NCBI GenBank assembly: GCA_902760345.1
Contig: CACWFY010000026.1
Location: forward strand, 1-58,379
Direction: 5' to 3'
DNA from: an uncultured Bacteroidales bacterium
GTDB taxonomy: Bacteria > Bacteroidota > Bacteroidia > Bacteroidales > Bacteroidaceae
Length of the DNA stretch: 58,379 nucleotides
Both the position numbers and the translations under genes were made by a program. Positions 41,710-50,414 of this stretch are shown here, one piece after another. The notes below the pieces were generated by a model that was not told the DNA's origin, searched no databases, and worked only from the letters and a program-made list of their open reading frames with translations. Every line of letters begins with the position of its first letter. The first letter of the stretch is position 1.

Positions 41710-43923
41710 TTATCTGATGAATAGCAGCTCACGATATTTCGGTAGTGGCCAAAGGGCATCGTCGACGATGAGCTCCAGCTTGTCAATTTCATAACGGATG
41801 GTGTCGAGTTTCGGCTCTACCTCGTCATGGTAGGCGATAGCCTTGTCATGCTCGTTCTCAATCTTGTTGGCCTTCTTACGAGCCTCGACGAGTTCCTCAA
41901 CACCCTTCTCGATGGCGAAGGTGCGCTCAGCAATTTCCTCAATGATCTTCTTGTTACGTGCAGAAAGCTTGTCGGCAGTCTCAATCGGGAAGACAACAGC
42001 CATGTTGCCAACGTTCTTCAGCAACTCGCTCTGATAATGGGTAGCCACAGGGATGATATGGTTCATTGAGAGGTCGCCCAGTACGCGAGCCTCAATCTGA
42101 ATCTTCTTAGTATAGGTCTCCCACTTCACCTCGTTACGAGCCTCAAGTTCCTTCTTGGTCATAACGCCAAGGCTCTCGAACATTGCGATGCTGGCCTCGT
42201 CGAGGTAACGCTCGAAGATCTTTGGACAGCTCTTCTCAACGTCCAGACCACGCTTCTCTGCCTCAGCAACCCACTCATCAGAGTAGCCGTTACCATCAAA
42301 GCGTATAGGCTTACAGGTCTTGATATCCTCACGCAGAACGTCGATGATAGCGTGGAACTTAGCGCTGTGCTCAGTACCAGCAAGCTTCTTCTCGAACTCA
42401 GGAATCTTAGCATCTACACGCTTCTTGAAGTCAACCAGAGCCTCAGCAACGGCACTGTTCAGGGCAATCATAGCGCTGGCGCAGTTAGCCTCAGAACCTA
42501 CAGCACGGAACTCGAAACGGTTACCTGTGAAGGCGAATGGAGAGGTACGGTTACGATCGGTATTATCGATCAAGAGCTCAGGAATCTCAGGGATATCCAT
42601 CTTCAGGCCCTGCTTGCCAGCCATTGCGAGGAAGTCCTTATCGGCAGTCTCGATGTGGTCGAGCAACTCGCTAACCTGCTTACCAAGGAATGAAGAAACG
42701 ATTGCTGGGGGAGCCTCGTTAGCGCCCAGACGATGAGCGTTGGTAGCACTCATGATAGAAGCCTTGAGCAAGCCATTGTGCTTGTAAACACCCATCAGTG
42801 TCTCAACGATGAAGGTAGCAAAGCGCAGGTTGGCCTCTGGAGTCTTGCCAGGAGCATGCAGCAGGATGCCGTTGTCAGTTGAGAGTGACCAGTTGTTGTG
42901 CTTACCAGAACCGTTGATGCCAGCGAATGGCTTCTCATGCAGCAGCACGCGGAATCCGTGCTTACGAGCCACCTTCTTCATCAGGCTCATCAGCATCATG
43001 TTGTGGTCGACAGCCAGATTGGTCTCCTCAAAGATAGGAGCCAGCTCGAACTGGTTAGGAGCTACCTCATTATGGCGAGTCTTACAAGGAACACCCAGCT
43101 CAAGAGCCTGGATCTCCAGGTCGCGCATAAAGGCAGCCACACGCTCAGGGATAGCGCCAAAGTAGTGGTCGTCCATCTGCTGGTTCTTAGCACTGTCGTG
43201 GCCCATCAGGGTGCGACCAGTAAGCAGCAGGTCAGGACGGGCAGCATACAGACCCTCGTCAACGAGGAAGTACTCCTGCTCCCATCCAAGGTTGCTCTGT
43301 ACCTTCTTAACTGCTGGATCAAAGTAATGGCAAACATCGGTAGCAGCTACGTTAACAGCATGCAGAGCGCGCTTCAGTGGAGCTTTATAGTCGAGTGCCT
43401 CACCACTATAACTGATAAATACGGTGGGGATACACAGGGTATCGTCGATGATGAAAACTGGAGATGTAGGATCCCAGGCTGAGTAACCACGAGCCTCGAA
43501 GGTAGAACGGATACCACCTGAAGGGAATGAAGAAGCATCAGGCTCCTGCTGAACAAGCAGCTTGCCAGTGAACTCTTCTACCATACCACCCTTGCCGTCG
43601 TGCTCAATAAATGAGTCGTGCTTCTCGGCTGTTCCCTCTGTAAGAGGCTGGAACCAGTGAGTATAGTGAGTAACGCCATTCTCTACAGCCCACTGCTTCA
43701 TGCCAGCGGCTACTGCATCGGCTACAGCTCTGTCAAGACGTGATCCATTGTCGATAACATCGACCATCTTCTCGTAAACGTCCTTTGGCAGGTACTTGTA
43801 CATTTTCTCACGATTAAAGACCTTCTTACCAAAATATTCGTAAGGTCTCTCACTTGGTGCTTTTACGTCGAGGGGCTTCTTTTTAAAAGCCTCGCCGACA
43901 ACCTGAAATCTTAATGCTTCCAT
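41710..43923 (-). CDS. glnN: Glutamine synthetase type III
   Basis: About 737 residues from ATG at 43923 (MEALRFQVVGEAFKKKPLDV). This is the long dodecameric GSIII found in Bacteroidota and cyanobacteria, which makes glutamine from glutamate and ammonia. Signs: NREKMYKYLPKDVYEKM, FQPLTEGTAEKHDSF, SGGIRSTFEARGYSAWDPTS, CKTRHNEVAPNQFELAP, and ALHEKPF-like VLLHEKPFAGINGSGKHNNW with the ammonia/glutamate-site residues. The tail is helical. It is a single gene with a nitrogen-type promoter and a terminator. Confidence 0.96.
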   Translation of the reverse strand: MEALRFQVVGEAFKKKPLDVKAPSERPYEYFGKKVFNREKMYKYLPKDVYEKMVDVIDNGSRLDRAVADAVAAGMKQWAVENGVTHYTHWFQPLTEGTAEKHDSFIEHDGKGGMVEEFTGKLLVQQEPDASSFPSGGIRSTFEARGYSAWDPTSPVFIIDDTLCIPTVFISYSGEALDYKAPLKRALHAVNVAATDVCHYFDPAVKKVQSNLGWEQEYFLVDEGLYAARPDLLLTGRTLMGHDSAKNQQMDDHYFGAIPERVAAFMRDLEIQALELGVPCKTRHNEVAPNQFELAPIFEETNLAVDHNMMLMSLMKKVARKHGFRVLLHEKPFAGINGSGKHNNWSLSTDNGILLHAPGKTPEANLRFATFIVETLMGVYKHNGLLKASIMSATNAHRLGANEAPPAIVSSFLGKQVSELLDHIETADKDFLAMAGKQGLKMDIPEIPELLIDNTDRNRTSPFAFTGNRFEFRAVGSEANCASAMIALNSAVAEALVDFKKRVDAKIPEFEKKLAGTEHSAKFHAIIDVLREDIKTCKPIRFDGNGYSDEWVAEAEKRGLDVEKSCPKIFERYLDEASIAMFESLGVMTKKELEARNEVKWETYTKKIQIEARVLGDLSMNHIIPVATHYQSELLKNVGNMAVVFPIETADKLSARNKKIIEEIAERTFAIEKGVEELVEARKKANKIENEHDKAIAYHDEVEPKLDTIRYEIDKLELIVDDALWPLPKYRELLFIR

Positions 43924-43982
43924 AATCTTACCTTTTGTATTGTTTATACCTAGTTTGCTTTCTGTTTGCAAAAATCATGGTG

Positions 43983-44008
43983 CAAAGATACGACATTTTG
44001 AAAGCAAA
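43983..44008 (-). promoter_or_regulatory. glnN promoter, nitrogen-type core
   Basis: Minus-strand TTTGCTTTCAAAATGTCG followed by TATCTTTG (43983-43990) and CACC. Near-identical to the glnB promoter core. Confidence 0.8.
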
Positions 44009-44055
44009 AGAAGAGCTTTGGCAACGTTTTTTATCTTCTTTTTCTTGGCAAATAA

Positions 44056-44094
44056 CAATCTGTAAGTAATTTGCCGTTGTTTGCTTACGGATTG
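44056..44094 (-). promoter_or_regulatory. Inverted-repeat element upstream of glnN
   Basis: CAATCTGTAAG (44056-44066), 17 bases, then CTTACGGATTG (44084-44094): an 11-bp inverted repeat with one mismatch, centred 92 bases from the -7 box. The same left half and spacing recur before gltB. The 330-base gap between gltD and glnN holds this element, the promoter and the gltD terminator, and no gene that I can support. Confidence 0.7.
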
Positions 44095-44193
44095 AAACCA
44101 AAATATCAGACAACCATCCGATTGTTGACTGAACACTCATCAAGAAAGAAACGTTGGGGCTCATACTCACAGATTCTGTTCCCCGTAGGTACG

Positions 44194-44224
44194 AAAAAAC
44201 TCGCAGACGACATGCATCTGCGAG
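44194..44224 (-). terminator. Terminator after gltBD
   Basis: CTCGCAGA / TCTGCGAG, an 8-bp stem with a 9-base loop, followed on the minus strand by six T, 30 bases after the gltD stop. Confidence 0.85.
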
Positions 44225-44253
44225 CAAAAACTCATCTTTTGAAGAAATACAAC

Positions 44254-45582
44254 CTATTTATTTAGAAATGTGTTGACCTTCTGGGCAGTCTGCTTGCCGC
44301 TGGCCATAGCGCGAACTACGAGGCTGGCGCCATTGGCGGAGTCGCCACATACGAATACGTTCTTTGGGTACTCAGGATGCTCTGGCTTGAGGAAGCCCAT
44401 AGCGAGGAGAACCAGCTCGGCCTTGATGATTTCAGGCTTGCCCTTCTCTACCATGATGGGGCGACCACCCTCTGGGTTTGGCTTCCAGTCAATCTCCTGA
44501 ACTTTTACGCCTGTCAGCCTGCCATCCTTACCCAGGAACTCCAGGGTGTTGATGTTCCAACGGCGGGTGCAACCCTCCTCGTGGCTCGAGGTGGTCTTGA
44601 GGGTGCGAGGCCAGTTGGGCCAAGGGTTCTGTGGGTCTTCAGGACCTTCAACGGGTTTAGGCATAATCTCAATCTGAGTAACGCTCTTGCAACCTTGACG
44701 GTGAGCAGTGCCAATACAGTCGCTACCAGTATCACCACCACCAATCACAAGCACATCCTTACCCTTGGCAGTAACACGTTCGTCCTTAGAGAACTCCATA
44801 CCTGCCAGCACACGATTCTGCTGTGACAGCATTTCGAGAGCGAAATGTACGCCTTTGAGTTCACGGCCAGGAGCCTTAAGATCACGAGCAGTAGGAGTTC
44901 CGGTGGCGATTACGACAGAGTCGAAATCGCTGGCTAGTTTTTCTAGCCCGGATAGGTCATCTGGTTTTATGGCTGCGCCATACTTAAACTCTATGCCCTC
45001 CTGCTCCAGCAGGCTGATGCGGCGGTCGATGATGGCCTTATTCAGTTTGAAGTTGGGGATACCATAGCGGAGCAAGCCGCCGGCAGCCTCGTTCTTCTCG
45101 AATACTGTTACCTTGTAACCCATCAGGTTCAGGTCGTTGGCAGCAGCCAGTCCGGCAGGACCAGCACCGATTACTGCCACCTTCTTGCCATTACGCTGGA
45201 TGTCGGTCTTGGGCTGGATGAAACCCTCCTGGAATGCCATCTCAGTGATGGCGCACTCGTCCTCACGATTGGTGGTTGGCTCGTGGTTAAAACGGTTCAG
45301 AACACAGGCCTTCTCACACAAAGCGGGACAGATGCGACCAGTGAATTCAGGGAAGGGGTTAGTACTATTAAGTTTCCACTCTGGAGCTTTGTTGCCCAGC
45401 GGACAGGCCCAATGGCAGAAAGGAACGCCACAGTCCATACAGCGCGATGCCTGCAGTTTACGTTCGCGAGTGCTGAGCGTCTGCTCTACCTCGCCAAAGT
45501 CATGGATTCTATCGTGAATCGGACGGTATCCCGCCTCCTGGCGGTGTATCTCTAAAAATGCTTTTGGATTTCCCATTCCCAT
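44254..45582 (-). CDS. gltD: Glutamate synthase small subunit (NADPH)
   Basis: A 442-residue flavoprotein that passes electrons from NADPH to the large subunit. N-terminal Fe-S ligands are in CMDCGVPFCHWACPLGN and the cysteines after GRICPALCEKAC; the FAD motif is VIGAGPAGLAAAND and the NADPH motif VIGGGDTGSDCIG. Length is a little under the usual 450-490. Start could be Met1 or Met3. It follows gltB after a gap filled by a heptamer array. Confidence 0.95.
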   Translation of the reverse strand: MGMGNPKAFLEIHRQEAGYRPIHDRIHDFGEVEQTLSTRERKLQASRCMDCGVPFCHWACPLGNKAPEWKLNSTNPFPEFTGRICPALCEKACVLNRFNHEPTTNREDECAITEMAFQEGFIQPKTDIQRNGKKVAVIGAGPAGLAAANDLNLMGYKVTVFEKNEAAGGLLRYGIPNFKLNKAIIDRRISLLEQEGIEFKYGAAIKPDDLSGLEKLASDFDSVVIATGTPTARDLKAPGRELKGVHFALEMLSQQNRVLAGMEFSKDERVTAKGKDVLVIGGGDTGSDCIGTAHRQGCKSVTQIEIMPKPVEGPEDPQNPWPNWPRTLKTTSSHEEGCTRRWNINTLEFLGKDGRLTGVKVQEIDWKPNPEGGRPIMVEKGKPEIIKAELVLLAMGFLKPEHPEYPKNVFVCGDSANGASLVVRAMASGKQTAQKVNTFLNK

Positions 45583-45590
45583 GATGACAA

Positions 45591-45618
45591 TTGAAAATTG
45601 AAAATTGAGAATTGAAAA
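45591..45618. repeat. Heptamer array TTGAAAA (4 units) between gltB and gltD
   Basis: Units ttgaaaa, ttgaaaa, ttgagaa, ttgaaaa, ending at the gltB stop codon. The same unit fills the pyrG/purF gap (52014-52041). Confidence 0.85.
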
Positions 45619-48600
45619 TTAATAGTCGCGCTGGATATTGGCGATCTTCTCCTGCAGTTTCTTATTCTGCTCTTCTTGCAGCACGCGCTTGTACTCGATG
45701 GGGACTACCTGAATGAAGTCCTGAACGTAGCGCTGCCAGTCGTCGAGCATGCGACCTGCGAGGGCCGAACCCGTGTGCAGATAGTGCTGACGGATGAGTT
45801 CGAGCAGCTCCTTGCGTGATACGCTGTCCTCGACCAGCGAGAGCTCCACCATATCCATGTTGCAGAAGTAGTCGAAAGTATGGTCGGGGTCGTAGACGTA
45901 GGCCACACCACCACTCATACCAGCGGCGAAGTTACGACCTGTCTTGCCCAGCACAACCACGCGTCCGCCAGTCATATACTCGCAGCAGTGGTCGCCGGCA
46001 CCCTCGATAACAGCGATGGCACCTGAGTTGCGCACGCCGAAGCGCTCGCCCACCTTACCATTGATATAGAGTTCGCCAGAGGTGGCACCATAGAGGCCGG
46101 TGTTACCAGCGATGATGTTGTCCTCGGCATGGAAATCCTCACCACTTCGGGCTGGAGGCAGGATAGAGATGCGACCGCCTGAGAGGCCCTTTCCGAAGTA
46201 GTCGTTACACTCGCCCTCGAGCTTCAGATTGACACCCTTCACGGCGAAGGCGCCAAAGCTCTGACCGGCCGAGCCTTTGAACTTGATGTTGATGGTATTA
46301 TCGGGCAGACCAGCCTCGCCATATTTCTTGGCGATGACGCCTGAGAGCATGGTGGTAACGGCACGGTCTGTGTTCTTGATGGCGTAGTCGAGTGTTATCT
46401 CCTCGCCACTCTCGATAGCCTTCTCGGCAGCCTTGATAATCTCCTCGTCCTTCACGCCAGTAACCTTGGTGAATGCGCCACGATCCCAATAGAGAGCCTT
46501 TTCAGTCTCAGGCTTGTGGAGCAGGCGACCGAAGTCGATAGTCTTCTGCTTATCAGTAGCGTTGGTGGTATCCACCTCGATGAGTTCTGTGTGACCGATA
46601 ATCTCCTTCAGGCTGTGAACGCCGATTTCGCTGAGGTACTCGCGCACCTGCTCGGCCAGGAATGTGAAGAAGTTCACCACGTATTCTGCGCGGCCCTGGA
46701 AGTGCTTGCGCAGCTCAGGGTTCTGAGTAGCCACACCCATGGGGCAGGTATTGGTGTTACACTTACGCATCATCACGCAACCCAGCACAATCAGGGGCAG
46801 CGTACCAAACGAGAACTCGTCGGCGCCCAGCATGGCCATGATGATGACGTCCTTGGCGGTCTTCAGCTGTCCGTCGGTCTGCAGGCGAACCTGATTGCGC
46901 AGACCGTTGATAACAAGCGTCTGCTGGGTCTCAGCGAGACCGATCTCAGGTGAGATACCAGCGAAGCGCATAGAGCTAGCAGGCGAAGCACCAGTACCAC
47001 CCTCGGCACCAGAGATGACGATGAGGTCGGCCTTGGCCTTAGCCACACCAGCGGCAATGGTTCCCACACCACTCTCGGCAACCAGCTTGACGCTGACGGC
47101 AGCCGTTGGGTTGATATTCTTCAGGTCGAAGATGAGCTGAGCCAGATCTTCGATACTGTAGATGTCGTGATGAGGTGGAGGCGAAATCAGCGAGATGCCA
47201 GGGATAGCGTTACGTGTCTTGGCGATAATCTCGTTGACCTTGAAGCCAGGCAGCTGTCCGCCCTCACCAGGCTTAGCACCCTGCGCCACCTTAATCTGTA
47301 TCTCCTCGGCATTCACCAGGTACTCGGCTGTCACGCCAAAACGCCCTGATGCAATCTGCTTGGTCTTACTTGACAGGCTCACACCATCCACCTCTGAGTG
47401 ATAGCGGGCGTTGTCTTCACCACCCTCACCAGTATTACTGCGTGCACCCAGTTTGTTCATGGCGAGTGCCAAAGCCTCGTGGGCTTCGATGCTCAGAGCG
47501 CCAAAGCTCATGGCACCCGTTACAAAGTGCTTCACGATGCTCTCAACGGGCTCCACCTCGTCGATAGGCGTAGGCTTGGCAGCCTTCTTGAACTTGAAGA
47601 AGTCGCGGATGAAGATTGGGCTCTCCTTCTCGTCGACGATGGCCGACCACTGCTTGAACTTCTCGTAGTTGCCCTGGCGGGTAGCCAGCTGCAGCTGAGC
47701 GATGGTCTCAGGGTTCCAAGCGTGCTTGATACCATCCTTGCGCCAAGCAAAGAGACCGTGATTTTTGAGAGTATTCTCACTTCTCACTCCTCCCTCCTCA
47801 CTCCACGAATCATCGTGCAAGCGGATGGCATCGCGAGCAATCTCCTTCAGACCAACACCTCCGATGGTGCTCACCTCTGTACCGAAGTAGCGGCGCAGCA
47901 GGTCTTCGCTCAGACCGATGCTCTCGAAAATCTTGGCTCCACGATATGAGCGGATGGTACTGATACCCATCTTACTCATAATCTTCTTCAAGCCCTTATC
48001 CACAGCTTTGATGTAGTTCTTCTCGGCTGTAGCATACTCCTCCTGAATCTTGTGATGCTTTACCAGGTCGTCGAGGATGGCGAATGTCATGTATGGACAG
48101 AGTGCGCTGGCACCATAACCCAGCAGCAGGGCTGCATGCATGGTCTCGCGAATCTCACCACTCTCAACAATCAGGGCTGTCTGTACGCGCTTGCCCACGC
48201 TGATCAGATAATGGTGAACAGCACTTACAGCCAACAGTGATGGGATAGCAGCATGCTTCTCATCAATGTCACGGTCAGAGAGGATGATGTAGTTAACACC
48301 CTCGTCAACACTGGCCTCGGCCTGATGACACAGGTCATCAAGAGCCTTACGCAGACCTTCCTCGCCTTGTGATATCTCGAACAGCATGGCGAGCTTCTGT
48401 GTCTTAAAGCCCTTATAGCGGATGTTACAAAGTATGTCAAGTTGTGTATTTGTCAGCACTGGTTGTGGCAGGCGAACCATCTTACAGTTAGATGCATCAG
48501 GTGTAAGGATGTTAGTTCCTACAGCACCGATGTACTCTGTCAGACTCATTACCAACTCCTCACGGATAGGGTCGATGGCAGGGTTAGTAACCTGAGCAAA

Positions 48601-50133
48601 CTGTTGACGGAAATAGTTGAACAGCACCTGTGGGCGATCTGAGATAACAGCCAGCGGTGTGTCGTTACCCATGGCAGCTACAGGCTCCTGACCAGCTGTT
48701 GCCATAGGGATGATGGTTTTGTCGATATCCTCCTGACCGAAGCCGAAGGTGATGAGTTTCTGCTCGAAGTTGCTGACTGAGTTGTCCACCTTACGACCGC
48801 TCTTCAACTTCTCCAGCTGCACGCGGTTCTCGTTGAGCCACTCGCGATAAGGATGTGCCTTAGCCAGCTGCTCCTTAATCTCGCCATCGTAGTATATCCT
48901 GCCCTCCTGGGTGTCAATCAGCAGAATCTTTCCAGGCTGCAAGCGACCCTTCGATACCACGTCGCCTGGCTCGAAGTCCATCACGCCAACCTCGCTGGCC
49001 ACTACCATCATACCACCCTTGGTAATCGTGTAGCGACTGGGGCGCAGTCCGTTTCTGTCCAGCATTCCGCCTGCATAGCGACCATCGCTGAACAGCAGCG
49101 CTGCAGGACCGTCCCATGGCTCCATCAGGATAGAGTGATATTCGTAGAAGGCCTTCAGGTCTTCGCTGATGGGGTTCTTGTCGTTGAAGCTCTCAGGCAC
49201 CAGGATAGCCATTGCCTGTGGCAGACTCAAGCCGCTCAGCATCAGGAACTCGAACACGTTGTCCAGGCTGGCTGAGTCGCTCATACCCTCCTGCACAATG
49301 GGGCGCAGGTCCTTGATGTCGCCCAGAGCCTCACTTGAGAGCACGCTCTCGCGAGCCTTCATCCAACCGCGATTACCACGAATGGTATTTATTTCACCGT
49401 TGTGGGCCAACAGACGGAAAGGCTGTGCCAGCTTCCACTTGGGGAATGTGTTGGTAGAGAAGCGCGAGTGTACCAGCGCCAGTCCACTTGTAAAGTAATC
49501 GTTCGACAAATCAGGAAAGTAGCGACGCAGCTGTCCGCTAGTAAGCATTCCCTTATAGATAATATTCTTGTTCGACAGCGAGCAGATATAAAAATCCTCG
49601 TTGTCGATGCGGTTTTCTATACGCTTGCGTACCTTATATAATATACGCTCAAACACAGGCACATCCTCATCGGCTATGCCTGTTACGAAAATCTGCTTGA
49701 TGTCTGGCTCAACCTCGCGAGCAGCAGCACCAAGAACCTCAGGATTAGTAGGCACAGCCCTCAGGTGCATCAGCGTCAGACCCTCGCGCTCAATCTCCTC
49801 GATCATCACACTCAGAATCTCCTGCTGCGCCTGTGCGTCCTTTGGCAGGAATACCAGACCAGTGCCGTACTTACCCTTTTCAGGTACTGGGATACCCTGC
49901 AACAGAATAAACTCATGTGGAATCTGTACCATAATACCGGCACCATCACCAGTCTTATCGCGAGTCTCAGCTCCACGATGTTCCATGTTTTCCAGCACCT
50001 TCAGTGCATTGTCTACCAGATCGTGACTCTTTCCGCCGTGGATGTTCACTACCATTCCCACGCCGCAAGCATCGTGCTCATAGTCGCTCTGATAGAGTCC
50101 CATTTCCTTTGTTTGAAGTTTGCAATTCGTCAT
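45619..50133 (-). CDS. gltB: Glutamate synthase large subunit
   Basis: About 1504 residues from ATG at 50133 (MTNCKLQTKEMGLYQSDYEH), which has a purine-rich AGGA before it; a longer frame to 50313 runs upstream past the promoter. It takes the amide of glutamine and 2-oxoglutarate to two glutamates. The nucleophile Cys of the class II glutaminase is in DACGVGMV, so a short propeptide is cut off. The central FMN domain has GARSNTGEGGED, GAKPGEGGQLPGFK and ISGAEGGTGASPASS; the Fe-S cysteines are in CVMMRKCNTNTCPMGVATQ; a GXGXG domain ends the protein. A heptamer array adds a short segment. gltD follows. Confidence 0.96.
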   Translation of the reverse strand: MTNCKLQTKEMGLYQSDYEHDACGVGMVVNIHGGKSHDLVDNALKVLENMEHRGAETRDKTGDGAGIMVQIPHEFILLQGIPVPEKGKYGTGLVFLPKDAQAQQEILSVMIEEIEREGLTLMHLRAVPTNPEVLGAAAREVEPDIKQIFVTGIADEDVPVFERILYKVRKRIENRIDNEDFYICSLSNKNIIYKGMLTSGQLRRYFPDLSNDYFTSGLALVHSRFSTNTFPKWKLAQPFRLLAHNGEINTIRGNRGWMKARESVLSSEALGDIKDLRPIVQEGMSDSASLDNVFEFLMLSGLSLPQAMAILVPESFNDKNPISEDLKAFYEYHSILMEPWDGPAALLFSDGRYAGGMLDRNGLRPSRYTITKGGMMVVASEVGVMDFEPGDVVSKGRLQPGKILLIDTQEGRIYYDGEIKEQLAKAHPYREWLNENRVQLEKLKSGRKVDNSVSNFEQKLITFGFGQEDIDKTIIPMATAGQEPVAAMGNDTPLAVISDRPQVLFNYFRQQFAQVTNPAIDPIREELVMSLTEYIGAVGTNILTPDASNCKMVRLPQPVLTNTQLDILCNIRYKGFKTQKLAMLFEISQGEEGLRKALDDLCHQAEASVDEGVNYIILSDRDIDEKHAAIPSLLAVSAVHHYLISVGKRVQTALIVESGEIRETMHAALLLGYGASALCPYMTFAILDDLVKHHKIQEEYATAEKNYIKAVDKGLKKIMSKMGISTIRSYRGAKIFESIGLSEDLLRRYFGTEVSTIGGVGLKEIARDAIRLHDDSWSEEGGVRSENTLKNHGLFAWRKDGIKHAWNPETIAQLQLATRQGNYEKFKQWSAIVDEKESPIFIRDFFKFKKAAKPTPIDEVEPVESIVKHFVTGAMSFGALSIEAHEALALAMNKLGARSNTGEGGEDNARYHSEVDGVSLSSKTKQIASGRFGVTAEYLVNAEEIQIKVAQGAKPGEGGQLPGFKVNEIIAKTRNAIPGISLISPPPHHDIYSIEDLAQLIFDLKNINPTAAVSVKLVAESGVGTIAAGVAKAKADLIVISGAEGGTGASPASSMRFAGISPEIGLAETQQTLVINGLRNQVRLQTDGQLKTAKDVIIMAMLGADEFSFGTLPLIVLGCVMMRKCNTNTCPMGVATQNPELRKHFQGRAEYVVNFFTFLAEQVREYLSEIGVHSLKEIIGHTELIEVDTTNATDKQKTIDFGRLLHKPETEKALYWDRGAFTKVTGVKDEEIIKAAEKAIESGEEITLDYAIKNTDRAVTTMLSGVIAKKYGEAGLPDNTINIKFKGSAGQSFGAFAVKGVNLKLEGECNDYFGKGLSGGRISILPPARSGEDFHAEDNIIAGNTGLYGATSGELYINGKVGERFGVRNSGAIAVIEGAGDHCCEYMTGGRVVVLGKTGRNFAAGMSGGVAYVYDPDHTFDYFCNMDMVELSLVEDSVSRKELLELIRQHYLHTGSALAGRMLDDWQRYVQDFIQVVPIEYKRVLQEEQNKKLQEKIANIQRDY
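47774..47808 (-). repeat. Intragenic heptamer array TTCTCAC (about 5 units) in gltB
   Basis: Plus-strand units ttctcac, ttctcac, tcctccc, tcctcac, tccacga. They encode WSEEGGVRSENTLK in a linker between the central and FMN domains, in frame. Confidence 0.75.
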
Positions 50134-50174
50134 ATTATCCTTCGTTAATCTTACTTTTTGCATAGATTTGGCTG

Positions 50175-50182
50175 CAAAATTA
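50175..50182 (-). promoter_or_regulatory. gltB promoter, -7 box
   Basis: Minus-strand TAATTTTG, preceded by CAAAACGTTA, which lines up base for base with CAAAATGTCG of the glnB and glnN promoters. It lies about 40 bases before the start codon. Confidence 0.65.
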
Positions 50183-50246
50183 TAACGTTTTGTGTTTATA
50201 TAGACTATTTCAATGACATTTTCATCTACTTTTTGCAACAAAATAA

Positions 50247-50285
50247 CAATCTGTAAGCTAATCGTCCCATTTTGCTTACAATTTG
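50247..50285 (-). promoter_or_regulatory. Inverted-repeat element upstream of gltB
   Basis: CAATCTGTAAG (50247-50257), 17 bases, then CTTACAATTTG (50275-50285), centred 91 bases from the -7 box. The left half and spacer length are the same as before glnN, and AAATAA precedes both. Confidence 0.7.
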
Positions 50286-50382
50286 CAATACAAAGCAGTC
50301 TCCAAAAAATCAATACGCAGACACCACCAACATGTTGATTAAAAATAACACGGCTCTATACCTCTATATTCAGATTATGTTG

Positions 50383-50390
50383 TATCTTTG
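50383..50390 (+). promoter_or_regulatory. pyrG promoter, -7 box
   Basis: TATCTTTG 24 bases before the pyrG start codon at 50415. No clear -33 box was seen. Confidence 0.6.
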
Positions 50391-50414
50391 CAGTCCATAA
50401 AATACATTCGTTTT

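Noticed and set aside
43928-44227. Minus-strand open frame of 99 codons upstream of glnN
   Set aside because: It covers the promoter and inverted-repeat element of glnN and shows no protein-like pattern; treated as non-coding.
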